A stretch of 64,000 bases of DNA, from NCBI GenBank assembly GCA_964017065.1, contig OZ024792.1, positions 2,661,754 through 2,725,753 on the forward strand, in the 5' to 3' direction. The notes under the pieces were generated by a model. That model did not search any database. It saw only the letters and a list, made by a program, of their open reading frames with translations, and was not told the origin of the DNA. The position numbers and the translations under genes were made by a program. How positions within the stretch are numbered: position 1 is the first letter of the stretch; each line of letters begins with the position of its first letter. This document shows positions 27,701-37,555 of this stretch, piece by piece. The stretch is from Haliclona indistincta. Its lineage: Eukaryota; Porifera; Demospongiae; Haplosclerida; Chalinidae.

Positions 27701-29155
27701 AGAGAGAGAGAGAGAGGAGAGGGAGAGAGAAGAGAAGGGGAGAGAGAAAGAGAGGAATGGGAGAGGGAGAGAGATGGAAAACGGAAGAAAAGGAAATAAA
27801 ATTATTAATTTAGAATTGTGGAATTTAGGGAGGATGGAAAACGGAAGAAAAGGAAAGAAAATTTAGAATTGTGGAATTTAGGGAGGAGGAGCTAAATTCT
27901 CACAGATGCTATAGTACCTAGGAAATTAAGCACATAAGTAAAGATTGAGTGGTTGATATACCGCATACCGACATCTTTATCACAACAGTAACTGTTTCAT
28001 TGTTTAGTCAAAAAACAGCAAACAGTGAATACAGTGATCACAAACTATCACGAAAATTCTCAGAAATTGACTGATAAGGTGTAGTACGCTAAGAGCTAAT
28101 GGTAAATAGTGAAATGCGGCAAAAGTAAAGTTATGTTAAAGAGTACAGACAGAATTCAATCACACAGAATACCATAGATTATGAATACAGACTATTGTAC
28201 AAAGACTGTAAGGTTAAATACTCTGGCTAATAATAATTGTACCACACGAGGGATTTGTACTACTCACAGGCATGTAAGGAGGAGGTTGAGGATAGGGAGG
28301 TGAGGCATCAATAGCTTGTAGACTAGGCATCGATCCACCGCCACCATGTAATCTGGCTTGCTGCATCTGTGATGGGCAGGAAGACAGAAGATGAAGTACA
28401 CACTAACATTGGCACTACATTCTCATCATCACGCAATGAGCTCAACAAGTATCTGAGCAAGGACTGAACACAAGCTAGGCTCAGACTGTGTCTCTCTTCA
28501 CATGAAGACACCATTTACTCTCTTACTGATCAGTGAGACATAACAGTTTACCCACGACACACAAGGTGATAGGGTCAACTAACTTGAGATGAGAAACTTT
28601 ATTCTTGTGAGAGGCAATTGCGGGGAGGGGGTGCTTATTACAACAATACACAAGGGAGAGTCCCTAAAACTTCCAATAGAAGCCATGCAGTGGAGCTCAT
28701 GATACTAGGAATTCCGAATCAATACCAATACAACGCAACCTGTCACATCCTCTGAACACTGGCAGTGGAGGCTGTGGAGCTTATGTAAGTAAGCAGCCAG
28801 ACACAAGGTGTCTGTGACACCATCAGAGAGTGGTGATAGTTTACTAGCTAACAGGACCTGGTATGCTTATCATTCCATAAGCTGTTGTCAGCTTGTGTAT
28901 ACTGCTGTGTTTGGAGACCCAGTACAATGTCTCAGTTACAACAAGACACGTTGAATAGAACTGCTATATACAACTAACACTATTTAACCCTTTGTATACC
29001 TCAAAGATACTCATCATGGCTTGCTCAAACTGTTTTGACTGAGCTTGCTCCTTTTCTTTTATGAGAGCAATCTTTTCATTCAGTCTTCTTGGAAGACCAC
29101 TTTTAGACTTTTTGACCTCCGTCGAGTCAGCTGTTCTACTACGTGCTCGAGACAT
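20306..29155 (-). CDS. CRTC: CREB-regulated transcription coactivator (CRTC/TORC), 8 exons, about 691 aa
   Basis: Minus-strand exons: 29000-29155, 28268-28366, 26260-26373 (3' boundary uncertain, see findings), 24360-24391, 23192-23361, 22352-22383, 22028-22080, 20306-21725. Phases agree throughout. The N-terminus LPRRLNEKIALIKEKEQAQ followed by FEQAMMSI is the CREB-binding coiled coil (about 20-52). MPSLQAIDASP follows. LSRHKSDSDLQQS (around residue 137) matches the SIK/AMPK phosphosite and 14-3-3 motif (L-x-R-x-x-S-D-S-x-L). SSLPDLTN is the hallmark of the family. A Gln/His/Ser-rich middle and an acidic C-terminal activation region (QDLAMEDEVMQTFLGDGSF) complete it. Unphosphorylated CRTC enters the nucleus and coactivates CREB. 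Its length is close to human CRTC2. Confidence 0.9.
21743..21813. repeat. (GA)n microsatellite (CT on the CRTC coding strand)
   Basis: The run lies in the CRTC intron just 5' of the acceptor of the last coding exon (21725). On the coding strand it is a CT tract that serves as an expanded polypyrimidine tract. Confidence 0.93.
24624..24883 (+). CDS. Candidate small nested gene, two exons, unknown product
   Basis: On the strand opposite CRTC, inside its 1.9-kb third intron, an ATG at 24624 opens a 39-codon exon (MCEPLYLLQWENTTLQ...) ending at a good donor (GTGAGA) at 24741. An acceptor before 24830 continues in frame (LVKRDFTALKSKQQC...) to a TAG at 24881-24883. Codon use looks protein-like and one glutamate-rich helix is plausible. 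Further short open segments to about 25070 (DAVIQIVSMPRQ, or VQAQVGRCYTDCFDAET in another frame) may be additional exons. I do not recognise the product. It could also be a chance open frame. Confidence 0.3.
25080..26259. other. CRTC intron sequence without recognised features
   Basis: This is AT-rich intron DNA of CRTC. I see no conserved open frame, RNA gene or tandem array. Confidence 0.5.
26375..27800. repeat. 1.4-kb purine-rich minisatellite (pyrimidine-rich on the CRTC coding strand)
   Basis: Tandem units of about 30-41 bp built on GGAATGGGAGGGAGAGCAG plus AAAGAGAGGGAGGAGAA variants. The plus strand gives several long Glu/Arg/Gly reading frames in all three phases, which marks them as repeat artefacts. 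On the CRTC coding strand this whole block is pyrimidine-rich and runs straight into the acceptor of exon 3 (26373). Confidence 0.95.
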
Positions 29156-29631
29156 GGTCACTCTGTCTACAAGCACAATGAATGACAGCAACCTTGCTTA
29201 CAATATAATGTACCTTTTAGCTAGCTGTTGATGATAGTGTTCAACACTATAATACACCTCTAGTATATAGAAAATAGATATACAATAGTGAAACAGGGGT
29301 AATACAGGATGAACATGGCCATGCTTACTCTGGCACAGCCCTTAGTTAGTCTCTTGTGGGGTTACCACCCGTAACTCACTGACACGAAGAGCCAGTAAAG
29401 TCTTGAGGCACACCACACTCCTCTTTAATACCAACGAGCAAGATAGAAAATGCTAGCGTCTGTTCTGCCCAAAGGTATCGAGCTTCTCTGTACAGAACTC
29501 GACAAGAACTTGTTGTTTCTAATTAAACGATGTTGATTTCAATATTATTGTTGAAAACATTTCGATTGTGGCCGGCCGTGTACGTGTGCAGGTACAGGTG
29601 CAAGGTGGTGGACGTAGTCAAATTGATATAG
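29156..29631. promoter_or_regulatory. Head-to-head promoter region, CRTC (-) and NR2C2AP (+)
   Basis: The two start codons face away from each other and are 476 bp apart, so the interval probably carries a bidirectional promoter and both 5' UTRs. No TATA box is convincing. The GC-rich patch GTGGCCGGCCGTG lies near 29570-29582. Confidence 0.5.
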
Positions 29632-30625
29632 ATGGAGCCACTGCTGGAATACGACAAGTGCCGTGTCAAGTGAGGTCTAGATGCTACTATATACTTAATC
29701 TCGCTCTCTCACTCAGGGTTAGTTCTGTGCTCAACAGAGATTCTCGGCAGTTTGGAAAAAAGTTCATGTTTGATAATCACGATGACACGTGCTGGAACTC
29801 TGACCAAGTGTGGTAACTATATGACCAATCCTTGAGTTTAGAGTTGTATTGATACTTTACTAGGGGCTGCCTCAGTCTGTGCAGCTGGATCTACCACAAG
29901 CAGCAGTAGTGAGGGAGGTACTAGTGAGATTCCAAGGAGGGTTTGCTGGCAAAGAGTGCCATCTGATCGGTAACAGTGACTCGGGAGGAGTCATGGCACA
30001 CATACACACCTTCCATGCTGATGATAATAGCTCACTACAGGTACAGTACCTCATGATGGCTCTCAATCGCTTTAGAGCTCTAATACCTTGTTCACATTGC
30101 ACGTTGGAACCGAACCGTGCCACACTTTATGATCAAAGTTCTGATACAACCGAACCGTGCTTAGCTCAGTTCAGTTCAGTTGCGTTCATACTGTCAGAGA
30201 TTTGCAACCGGGCCGGCCCGGTTCAGTTCTAGCACGTAGTGTGAACGCGATATAAGAGTGCAGAGACAGTTTGCTTTTAAAATATTTCCCTGTGCTTGTA
30301 TTGTATAATGTGTTAGATCAACGCTGCCAACTTTTAATAATTAGGTTTATTAATTTCCGTCTGACTTGCATGTAAAATGTCTGGTACTTGTCTACCTAAT
30401 AAAAATAAACTCGTGTAGGGTATCATATGTGTTGTTTCTTCATTTGTATAAATGCAGCACATTATGAATTATTATTTTGTTATTATGCTGTTCCAGTGTT
30501 TTAAAGTGCCGCACTGCCAGCCACACTCCACATACAAGCTAGTGTTTGAATCCAGTAGTGACCTGTTTGGCAGGATAACCATCTACTCCTTACAGTTCAT
30601 GGGACGATGGGAGAGCAGCAGCTAA
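29632..30625 (+). CDS. NR2C2AP: Nuclear receptor 2C2-associated protein homologue, 144 aa
   Basis: Exons 29632-29669, 29717-29807, 29864-30040 and 30497-30625 total 435 nt, ending in TAA. Diagnostic blocks are VSSVLNRDSRQFGKKFMFD, DTCWNSDQGLPQSVQLDLPQ, VRFQGGFAGKEC and LFGRITIYSLQFMGRWE. This is the compact discoidin/F5-8C-like beta-sandwich of NR2C2AP (TRA16), a small protein that binds and represses the orphan receptor TR4 in mammals. The human protein is 139 aa. The start was chosen so exon 1 ends in the phase needed for AAG-GTT-AGT. The donor after exon 2 (GTGTGG) is weak, but the alternative GTAACT four to five bases downstream would break the frame. Confidence 0.92.
30086..30256. mobile_element. 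Putative small MITE in NR2C2AP intron 3
   Basis: GTTCACATTGCACGTTGGAA near the left end and its approximate reverse complement (CTAGCACGTAGTGTGAAC) near the right end make imperfect inverted arms. The internal AACCGAACCGTGC-type repeats are also partly palindromic. There are no coding remnants and target duplications are not clear. Confidence 0.45.
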
Positions 30626-31258
30626 TGGACAGTTACACTTTTTTTAATTTTGAATTTTGTTGTGAGTTTCGTTGGTCATCAAAATTATAGCAATTTTTTA
30701 AGGTAAATTTACGCGACTTCCAAACAAATTGTAATGTGTCATACCAACAAGATTCCATGTACTGGGTCATTGATACAAGCTAGTGGTTACAGGCACATCT
30801 TGATGTTACAGTATACTCCTATAGCAGGATTATTTTAATGGTTCTTGTTGATCAAAAAAGTTCTTTTCCACGAGGATCGTCTGGTAGAACACTTACAGTG
30901 TCCTGGCCCCACCCACACAAATCACACTCCATAGTATACTCCTGCATGTGACAAACATGTAACCTAAATAAGCTCAAAATTTGATTGTACCTGAAATTCT
31001 TCATCGGTAACAGAGAATGTGTATTTATGTCTGGCGATAAGGTGATCACACTCACAGCACACATCTGTATAGAATAGTGATAATTTAGCATACTTGTGAT
31101 GTTAGTGACGTACGGTCATATTCAATGAAAGCGGTTATGTGCAGGAATACATCTCATGCGGATTAACAGCGCACCTCCGGATACCGTCCGTCTTGTTTAG
31201 CGTACGCGCGAATTATGAAATTATACAGCCGGTACGCGGTATATCGCGCGGGAACAGT

Positions 31259-34200
31259 ATGTCAGACTGTAGTGATCGCTATTCTTGCCCATTTGATTCC
31301 TGTGCTCGAAGTTACACACGGTATCATGACTTGAAACGACACTGGGTCAATATACACAAGCAATCCATTGAGCAACTAGTCGAACAGCAACCTCAGGACA
31401 AGAAACCATTTGTTTGTGATGACTGCAGTCACACATTCACCAGGAAAGATACCTTGAAAGCACACATAGCGAAGTTTCATGGAAGAAGAGAAACGAAAGA
31501 AGGACGGTTCAAGTGTCCTTATGAAGAATGTGAAGATATCGCAGGATTTTACAATGTGCAAAGCCTTATCAAACACTGCCAAGAAAAACATAACGATGAA
31601 TTTGGTGAGGTGTACATGTATAGTACTACTACGTACAATAACATTAATAATCAATATTTTTAGAGATCCAAAGTCTTGAATTCTCCTCTGAGAGTGAATT
31701 CTTTTCCTGGAAAGAGAAAGAGGAAGAATTGACATACACACATTACATAAAAACTACTGACAGCAAGATGACTAAATGTACAACAAGTGAGACCAAGGAG
31801 GAGTCATGCAGCCAAGCAAGTGAGACCAAGGAGGAGTCATGCAGCCAAGCAAGTGAGACCAAAGGTAAAATTCACAACAAAACTGCTTAACTATACATGA
31901 GCACATGAACAGTAGGAGCGTGCAACTTTAGTACCAACACTTTAATAATTAATGACGTACTTCCGCTTTACCTAGGTATGAACGTACGTCATATCTATTT
32001 AACGCGCATTACTTGGTAAGTTTACGACAGCGAGCGCGCCTGGTGTTGCTCAGCTCAAATTTTTTTTTTTTTTTTTTGCTCAAATACGGTCATCTCAGCT
32101 TTCATTGCGCTCCTCACGGGCAAGTTCTTTACTTGTTGTAAACGAATCCGCCGGGGAGACAGCATGATCAGCTTTCTCTTGGAGCTGCTGACTAAGACGT
32201 CGAGGACCGACTCGAGGGGTTCGCGCCATCCTCTCTTGCCGCACTTAGATCTATTAAGTATCACGTGCACAGAACTACGTCACGCATATTTAATGAAGCA
32301 CAAAAACTTCCAAATATGGAAGTTCTGAGCACACATCTGTGAATCTAATTATACACTGTTGGCACTAACGCGCAGTTTACAGTTGCACGCTCCTTCTGTT
32401 CATGTGCTCCTGGTATAAATTATAAAATAATCTGTACAGGCACACAATACTACTTCTCGTGTTGCCGAGATGGTAGCTATCGGCCTAACAAATGGACCAC
32501 AAGAAAAACAAAAGAAACAAGGAAGCCACCAAAATCAAAAAAGATGAACAACTACTGTACTTCACGAATATATGCAACAGTACACCATGGATTAGTAGAA
32601 GTCACATACATCGCCACACACACAAACCATGAGTTGGGTATCAGTGAGTCTAAGCATCTTCCTCTCCCGACCTCTGTCAAAGAGACAATGTCCTTGAAAC
32701 TACAGGAAGGAATACCAATTGAGAGAATTTTGGATGGTATGTTGCGAAACACATTATTTAATTTAACTCAAATGCCTAGCAATAATTCTTGTAAACAAAC
32801 AGTTTCATTTAGGGGCAGGATAAGGCCAGTAAGCTAAAATAAAATTAATAGTGAGTCTTCATTTTTTGACAAGCGGTACCTGGATTTTTCCTGGGTTGGT
32901 AGCCCAGGCGACCGTAAGATCAAAGGCGCCGCTCGGTGGTTATATCTCGTATACCATAGGAAATACGTATATTTTCCAGGAAGTGACGTCACATAGCAAC
33001 ACCGTAGCAACAAGATGGCGTCGTCGAAAAATGCACGCAAGATTACACTGCCGTCTTTCAGGAACGCGCTGTCATTCGCCTCTGGTGACTTCTACGGGGG
33101 CTCTACTACCCTGAGCGCTTCTTTTAGTAACCATAAGAGCAGCTTCCTGGGCTACAAAATGGTTAACCCATGGCAACTCGGCCGTACGAGATATAACCTC
33201 GGGGTAAATTTTACTGCCCTCGTGCGCTTCTCGCCCTCGGGCGGTAAAATTTACCCCCTCGGTTATATCGCGTACCGCCTCGGTTGCCATGGGTTAACCT
33301 ATACATATTTCCTACTTAGTCTACCCAAAGCTCTCGCTTGCAAAAGTGGGGCAGGGTGAAGGCAAAGCAAGAGAAAGGTCATCAAGATCCATTAAGAACA
33401 GCGATAAAACATAACTGTGTGAAGAGGGTTCCTTCTCTTCACACAGAGTTCCTTTGTTGCTTTGGGTAACAGGTCGAAACAATCAAGTTAGCAGTAACTG
33501 CGATTTCTGAATTTCTGACTTTTGCACAATGGCTGCCAGTTGAGCACAAGTACACAAAGACCATTATCGACCATGCCATCGTGCTTTAAGCCAAATGTGT
33601 TACTTAAGCATCATTTTAGTGGAAAGAAAGTTTAGAAGTTGAAAACAAACAACTTCTCTAATCTAGTACTCTCTTTACAGATATACGTGAGGAAATTGGA
33701 AGCAGACAAAGACGTGACAAGTTTTCAGAGCAGGTGCAAAGGAAGCATTTCGTGACTAGAAGAGATTTGCTGAACTTGCGACGAAAAGTATGCCATCTCA
33801 CAGCAACAAGGCACCAAGAAGATGCCATATCTGTTGATTACCTCGTTCAAGAGTTTAGGCAAGAGGAATATGATCCTATTCTTCTCTACAAACCACAAGA
33901 CAAGATTGTATCTACACTGCCACAGCTGTCTGCTGATTCATACCTGCTAGTCGTGCAAACAAAATTCCAGATGGAGTTGTTTTCTACTTTTTCTGATTCA
34001 GTTGTATGTATCGATTCAACACACAATACCAACGCCTATCGATTCAAGTTGATCACACTACTTGTTCCGGATGAGTTTGGTGAAGGTTAGAATAACAAAC
34101 CCAAGAATTGACGCATAGCCTCAAATCCTTATCAGGGGCATTACAGCAGTTTTCCTACTTCTTGCAATAGTAAAGAGTAGACCGTATAGAGCGTCACCTC

Positions 34201-37050
34201 ATGTACTAATGTGTGAAGTCTTTGATCATCCTCATTCGAGTGAATAAGATAACAATGCCTTCACACATTAGTGCATGAGGTGACGGTCTACGCTATTGCA
34301 AGAAGCAGGAAAACCGCTGTAATTCAATGATGTCATGCATACGACGACATAATCACATATTGATTAGCTAAAGACACGCTTTTATCAATTAAACATCGCA
34401 TTGCACCCTGCCTACAAATGGAGTAGCATGAGCTCGAGCTTAGCTTACACACTGTTATGAAGCTATTTACTGTGCTCAGGAACACATTTCTGAAGTTATT
34501 TTGCTAGTTTTCCTCGTCTTAATGATTAAGTTATGTAGCGAGACAAAGCATTGTTCATGCGGGACATAGCCTGTAATTCCCCGGACGTTTTGGGACAGTT
34601 GGAGCCTATGTTTGCGAGGTTAAGCCGAAATATCAATGTTAAAATGTGACGGCAATAATGGAATAAGCATATCAACAGTATTGTTACTGCATACCTTATA
34701 CATGTAGGTAATCCAATTGCCTGGTGCATATCAGACCGAGAAGATGCCATAGTAATCGAGACATTCCTACAAGCTGTAAAAGACCGAGCTGATGATTGCA
34801 GAGTACAAGTTATAATGACAGATGATGGTGAGTGTTGTACACATGATTTGTAATAGTCAGTTAGTCAGTATTCAGACAATACAGGCTGGTCTGCAGCAGA
34901 AAAGGTCTTTGGAGGGCACATCAAGCACCTACTGTGTCACTGGCATGTTGACCAGTGAGTTACATGTACAATAATTACTGCACTACTAGAACATTTGCAG
35001 CCATAACTAAAAAGGGAAACTGATTAATGTTAACATCCCCTCTTATCTTGTGAACTGATTGATTGATACAAAAGGGGATATCTCGAAAGCCTCGAAAGCC
35101 ATGCTACCCACTCCCTAATAACAAATAAATTATAGGTTATACAATGAAAAATACAGGGTTTGCTATAGAACCCACTCTCCAAGCATTCTAGTACCATAGA
35201 AAAGCCAAGAAGCGCTCATGTTATCGGTATTAACACGGCCTTGAACTGCTAGCACGAGCCTGACTCGCATCGATCTGGCTACAGACAGACACGCACTAAC
35301 AGAGTTCAACCTTGGCTTCTTAGTGCAAACACAGAACAAAGTGGATAACTGCATTTATAACTTCTTTTACTAATACTAGAAACTGGCGCAGGCACCTCAA
35401 GTCAGCAAAAGACACACAGAATCAACTCCAAATATACCAGACACTGCATCTTCTACTTCAAGAAGAAGATTGTAGTGGCTTTCAAAGTATGATGGATTCT
35501 TTCATTACTATGTGGGAGCACAAAGAGACAAAATTCATCACCTACTTCAAGGCATACTATGCTAACAGAGCAGGTAAGTAAGATTATAAGACAAAACTTA
35601 GACTCTACTCTACCTGCTGTACTAGAAAAATGGGCCAAATGCTTCAGGCAGTTTGAGCACAGTGACACAGACACAAACATGTACCTGGAGAGGTTAGCTA
35701 CTATTAGCTCTCTGTTTGAATTTTATCACTTTCTATGTGTAGCTTTCACAATAAACTGAAGAATAACCCATCATACCTTGGTGGAAAGTTCAATAGGAGG
35801 GTATATTACCTCCTACAGACTCTTATGAAAATAGAAGAGGACATGTTTCTAACCAGACAGCAAAAGATGCTAGGCCTGCGTAGCAATCGAAAGGCTATGA
35901 AGGAAGGTGATCGCCACAAGTCTGGACTACAGTTACCACTGACCACTATATCGGTAAGATGGCAGCCCAGCTAATTAAAAATAATAATTAAATATTTTTA
36001 CATAGACAGTTGAAGATGGTGCTAAGTGGCTGATTCAAAGTTCTTCAGAAACATCAACGTCTTACACAATAATCAAGCTAACAGAATTGTGCTTGGCCAC
36101 CACCTGCAGTATCAAGTGTGCTGATTGCAAAGACCTGTGTCGCCACATGTACACCTGTTCCTGTTATGATTATCAGAATGGTCATCTCTGTAAGCATCTT
36201 CATAGGCTACACTCTTCACTTAGCCAGGAAAGCAGCACCACAAGCACTAAGATCACTACATTGCAAGTAGCACAACCATCACACCAAACAACCCCATCTA
36301 TCGGTGAGTAATGACACATGCACACAAACATCAATGGCTAATAATAATTTATAGTTAATTTTACAGACACAAGTATAGACTCTTGCGTGTCAAGGCTTAG
36401 GGATCTTACAGCTATTGTCAAGACACTGCCAGAAGAGTCACTGCCATTGGTGCCACATCTCAATGCTCAGTTAGACAACATGTTGACTAAGCTTAAAGCA
36501 ACACAAACATCCACAACCACCACACCGTTTTCAAATCAAACTAAAGTACCACCTAATAAGAAAAACGAAACACAGCTACGCTTTAAGCCAACTACAAAAA
36601 AACCAGGTCGACATACCAAGGGATCAACACTAAGGTAGATCATTCATAAACACATGATTGGTCAATTTATCTATTACCCACAGATGTGCCAACCCCAAAG
36701 AAACAGTGATCCTCAAACAAACTCTCCAGCAAACTCCAAAGGTGCTTACATCAATTGCTTCAGCACAACAAACCGAACAAGTTCAACAAGCACTCGCGCC
36801 AGTCCAACAACACACATTCATACCAGTACAACAAACACTCACACCCGTTGAACAACACACACCACCACTCGGACAATGCCTCGGACAATGCTCAGGGCTA
36901 GGGACACTCACCGTACTCCGGAGCAACACACAGCATCTGGCTGCTGTACCGGTCCGTCAGCAAGGCATTTTACTTCAGCCAACTTACGCAGCCAATCATC
37001 TAGCTGAGAAGATCAGAGAACTTGTGAATAACGCTAGAAAGCAGCTATAA
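31259..37050 (+). CDS. MULE transposase with C2H2 and SWIM zinc fingers, copy 1, 12 exons, 947 aa
   Basis: Exons: 31259-31604, 31664-31864, 32440-32736, 33681-34085, 34708-34827, 34885-34954, 35380-35573, 35626-35692, 35743-35953, 36006-36303, 36367-36634, 36684-37050 (2,844 nt, in frame, no internal stop). Order: three C2H2-type fingers (CPFDSC...HWVNIH; CDDCSHTF...HIAKFH; CPYEEC...HCQEKH), a repeated SETKEESCSQA linker, a Cys/His segment (YYFSCCRDGSY ... THTNHELG) resembling the zinc clusters that precede MULE domains, then the transposase core. The core has CIDSTHNTNAYRFKL (first Asp), VIMTDDGWSAAEKVFGG (second Asp) and HLLCHWHVD. The SWIM finger CSCYDYQNGHLCKH follows, then a Gln/Thr/Pro-rich tail. 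The likely third acidic residue lies in the MWEHKETKF region (inference). Introns are as short as 52 bp. The open frame suggests recent activity. Confidence 0.88.
31899..32409. mobile_element. Nested inverted-repeat element in MULE intron 2, copy 1
   Basis: Terminal inverted repeats of 29 bp with one mismatch: the left end starts GAGCACATGAACAG and the right end finishes CTGTTCATGTGCTC. The 511-bp interior has no coding potential and includes an 18-nt T run and the ACGTACGTCAT palindrome. The same element is in copy 2 at 45431-45941, so it inserted before the MULE copies separated. Confidence 0.8.
33161..33299. repeat. 139-bp palindrome in MULE intron 3, copy 1
   Basis: The left arm GGTTAACCCATGGCAAC and the right arm GTTGCCATGGGTTAACC are perfect complements. 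Inner arms (GTAAATTTTACTGCCC / GGGCGGTAAAATTTAC) extend the fold to nearly the full length. It is repeated exactly at 46693-46831. This is probably a foldback MITE or the core of one. Confidence 0.85.
34140..34323. mobile_element. 184-bp foldback MITE in MULE intron 4, copy 1
   Basis: The ends ATTACAGCAGTTTTCCT and its near complement AGGAAAACCGCTGTAAT begin arms of about 80 bp (CTTGCAATAG, GTAGACCGT, CACCTCATG, CTAATGTGTGAAG all pair across the centre). There is no coding content. It is duplicated at 47672-47855. Confidence 0.85.
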
Positions 37051-37498
37051 TACAGTTCTTGTACTTACTTGTGCATGCTGTTCTTTAGCGAGCTCACGTG
37101 CACATTGCGCGACGTGAACGGACTACTGAAAGTATCCGGAGGCGCGCTAATAATCCGCAATAGATGTGTTCCTGCACATAACCGCTTTCATATTCAATAG
37201 TCTCCTCTTCGTCTTCATCATCTTCATCACTTTGTTTCACTTTATTTGTCTCAACAATGATCCCTAGCTTCTTACACTGACTGCAGCCAACATAGTTGAG
37301 CAAATATGACCCAGCTTCTAGACAAGTGGTACCCTAGACATGAATATCAACCATATCGATCAGTGCATGAGCTAGGCACTGTGTCTGTGCTAATAAAAAG
37401 TTAGTGTAGTTACTATCTAGCCAATTTCATTACACTAACATGCTTGCATGTAGGCTCACTCTGTTCGGAAGTCGTTCTTTTAAACAGTCTTTGCACAT

Positions 37499-37555
37499 TG
37501 TGATGGTATCTTCTTTTTGAGCCACACCTCTTTGGAGGCGTGGCATGCATGTGCG
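37499..37555. promoter_or_regulatory. 57-bp head-to-head interval, CHURC1 (-) / TBC1D7 (+)
   Basis: Only 57 bp separate the two start codons. The interval contains CCACACC and GGCGTGGC boxes. Any bidirectional promoter must overlap the 5' UTRs or the first exons. Transcription start sites cannot be read from the sequence. Confidence 0.6.

Larger units (their letters stand above)
31127..37189 (+). mobile_element. Mutator-like DNA transposon, copy 1 (6,063 bp)
   Basis: The element has imperfect terminal inverted repeats of about 58 bp. Both ends begin GAAAGCGGTTATGTGCAG and share the later blocks GCGGATTA and CCTCCGGATAC. It is flanked by a perfect 9-bp direct duplication ATATTCAAT (31118-31126 and 37190-37198). 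A 9-bp target duplication is the Mutator signature. It carries the multi-exon transposase gene described separately and several nested hairpin elements in its introns. It is inserted in CHURC1 exon 2. Confidence 0.95.
30852..37498 (-). pseudogene. CHURC1: Churchill homologue disrupted by a transposon in exon 2
   Basis: Minus-strand exons: 37460-37498 (MCKDCLKERLPNR), exon 2 starting at 37333 (GTTCLEAGSYLLNYVGC, CKKLGIIVETNKV), 30991-31064 ([17 protein letters not shown]) and 30852-30941 ([25 protein letters not shown], stop TGA). These match the zinc-binding protein Churchill, a small Cys-rich factor first known from FGF-responsive neural development, over its whole length with human-like spacing. 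Exon 2 is interrupted after codons Ile-Glu-Tyr by the 6,063-bp element at 31127-37189. The codons lie in the duplicated 9-bp target, and the exon resumes at 31114-31117 before the next donor. Read-through into the element would replace the rest with about 37 unrelated residues and a stop. Without the insertion the coding length would be 351 nt (116 aa). Whether an intact allele exists cannot be seen here. Confidence 0.9.

Noticed and set aside
26308..27813. Several long plus-strand frames rich in Glu, Arg and Gly
   Set aside because: They arise from the purine-rich minisatellite and occur in more than one phase over the same DNA, which marks them as repeat artefacts.
31376..31741. 121-codon minus-strand frame over the first transposase exons
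   Set aside because: It is antisense to the C2H2 finger exon of the MULE gene, recurs only because the element is duplicated, and has no recognisable domain.
33015..33359. 114-codon plus-strand frame in MULE intron 3
   Set aside because: It spans the 139-bp palindrome and has no splice continuity with the transposase. It is better explained as nested-element DNA.
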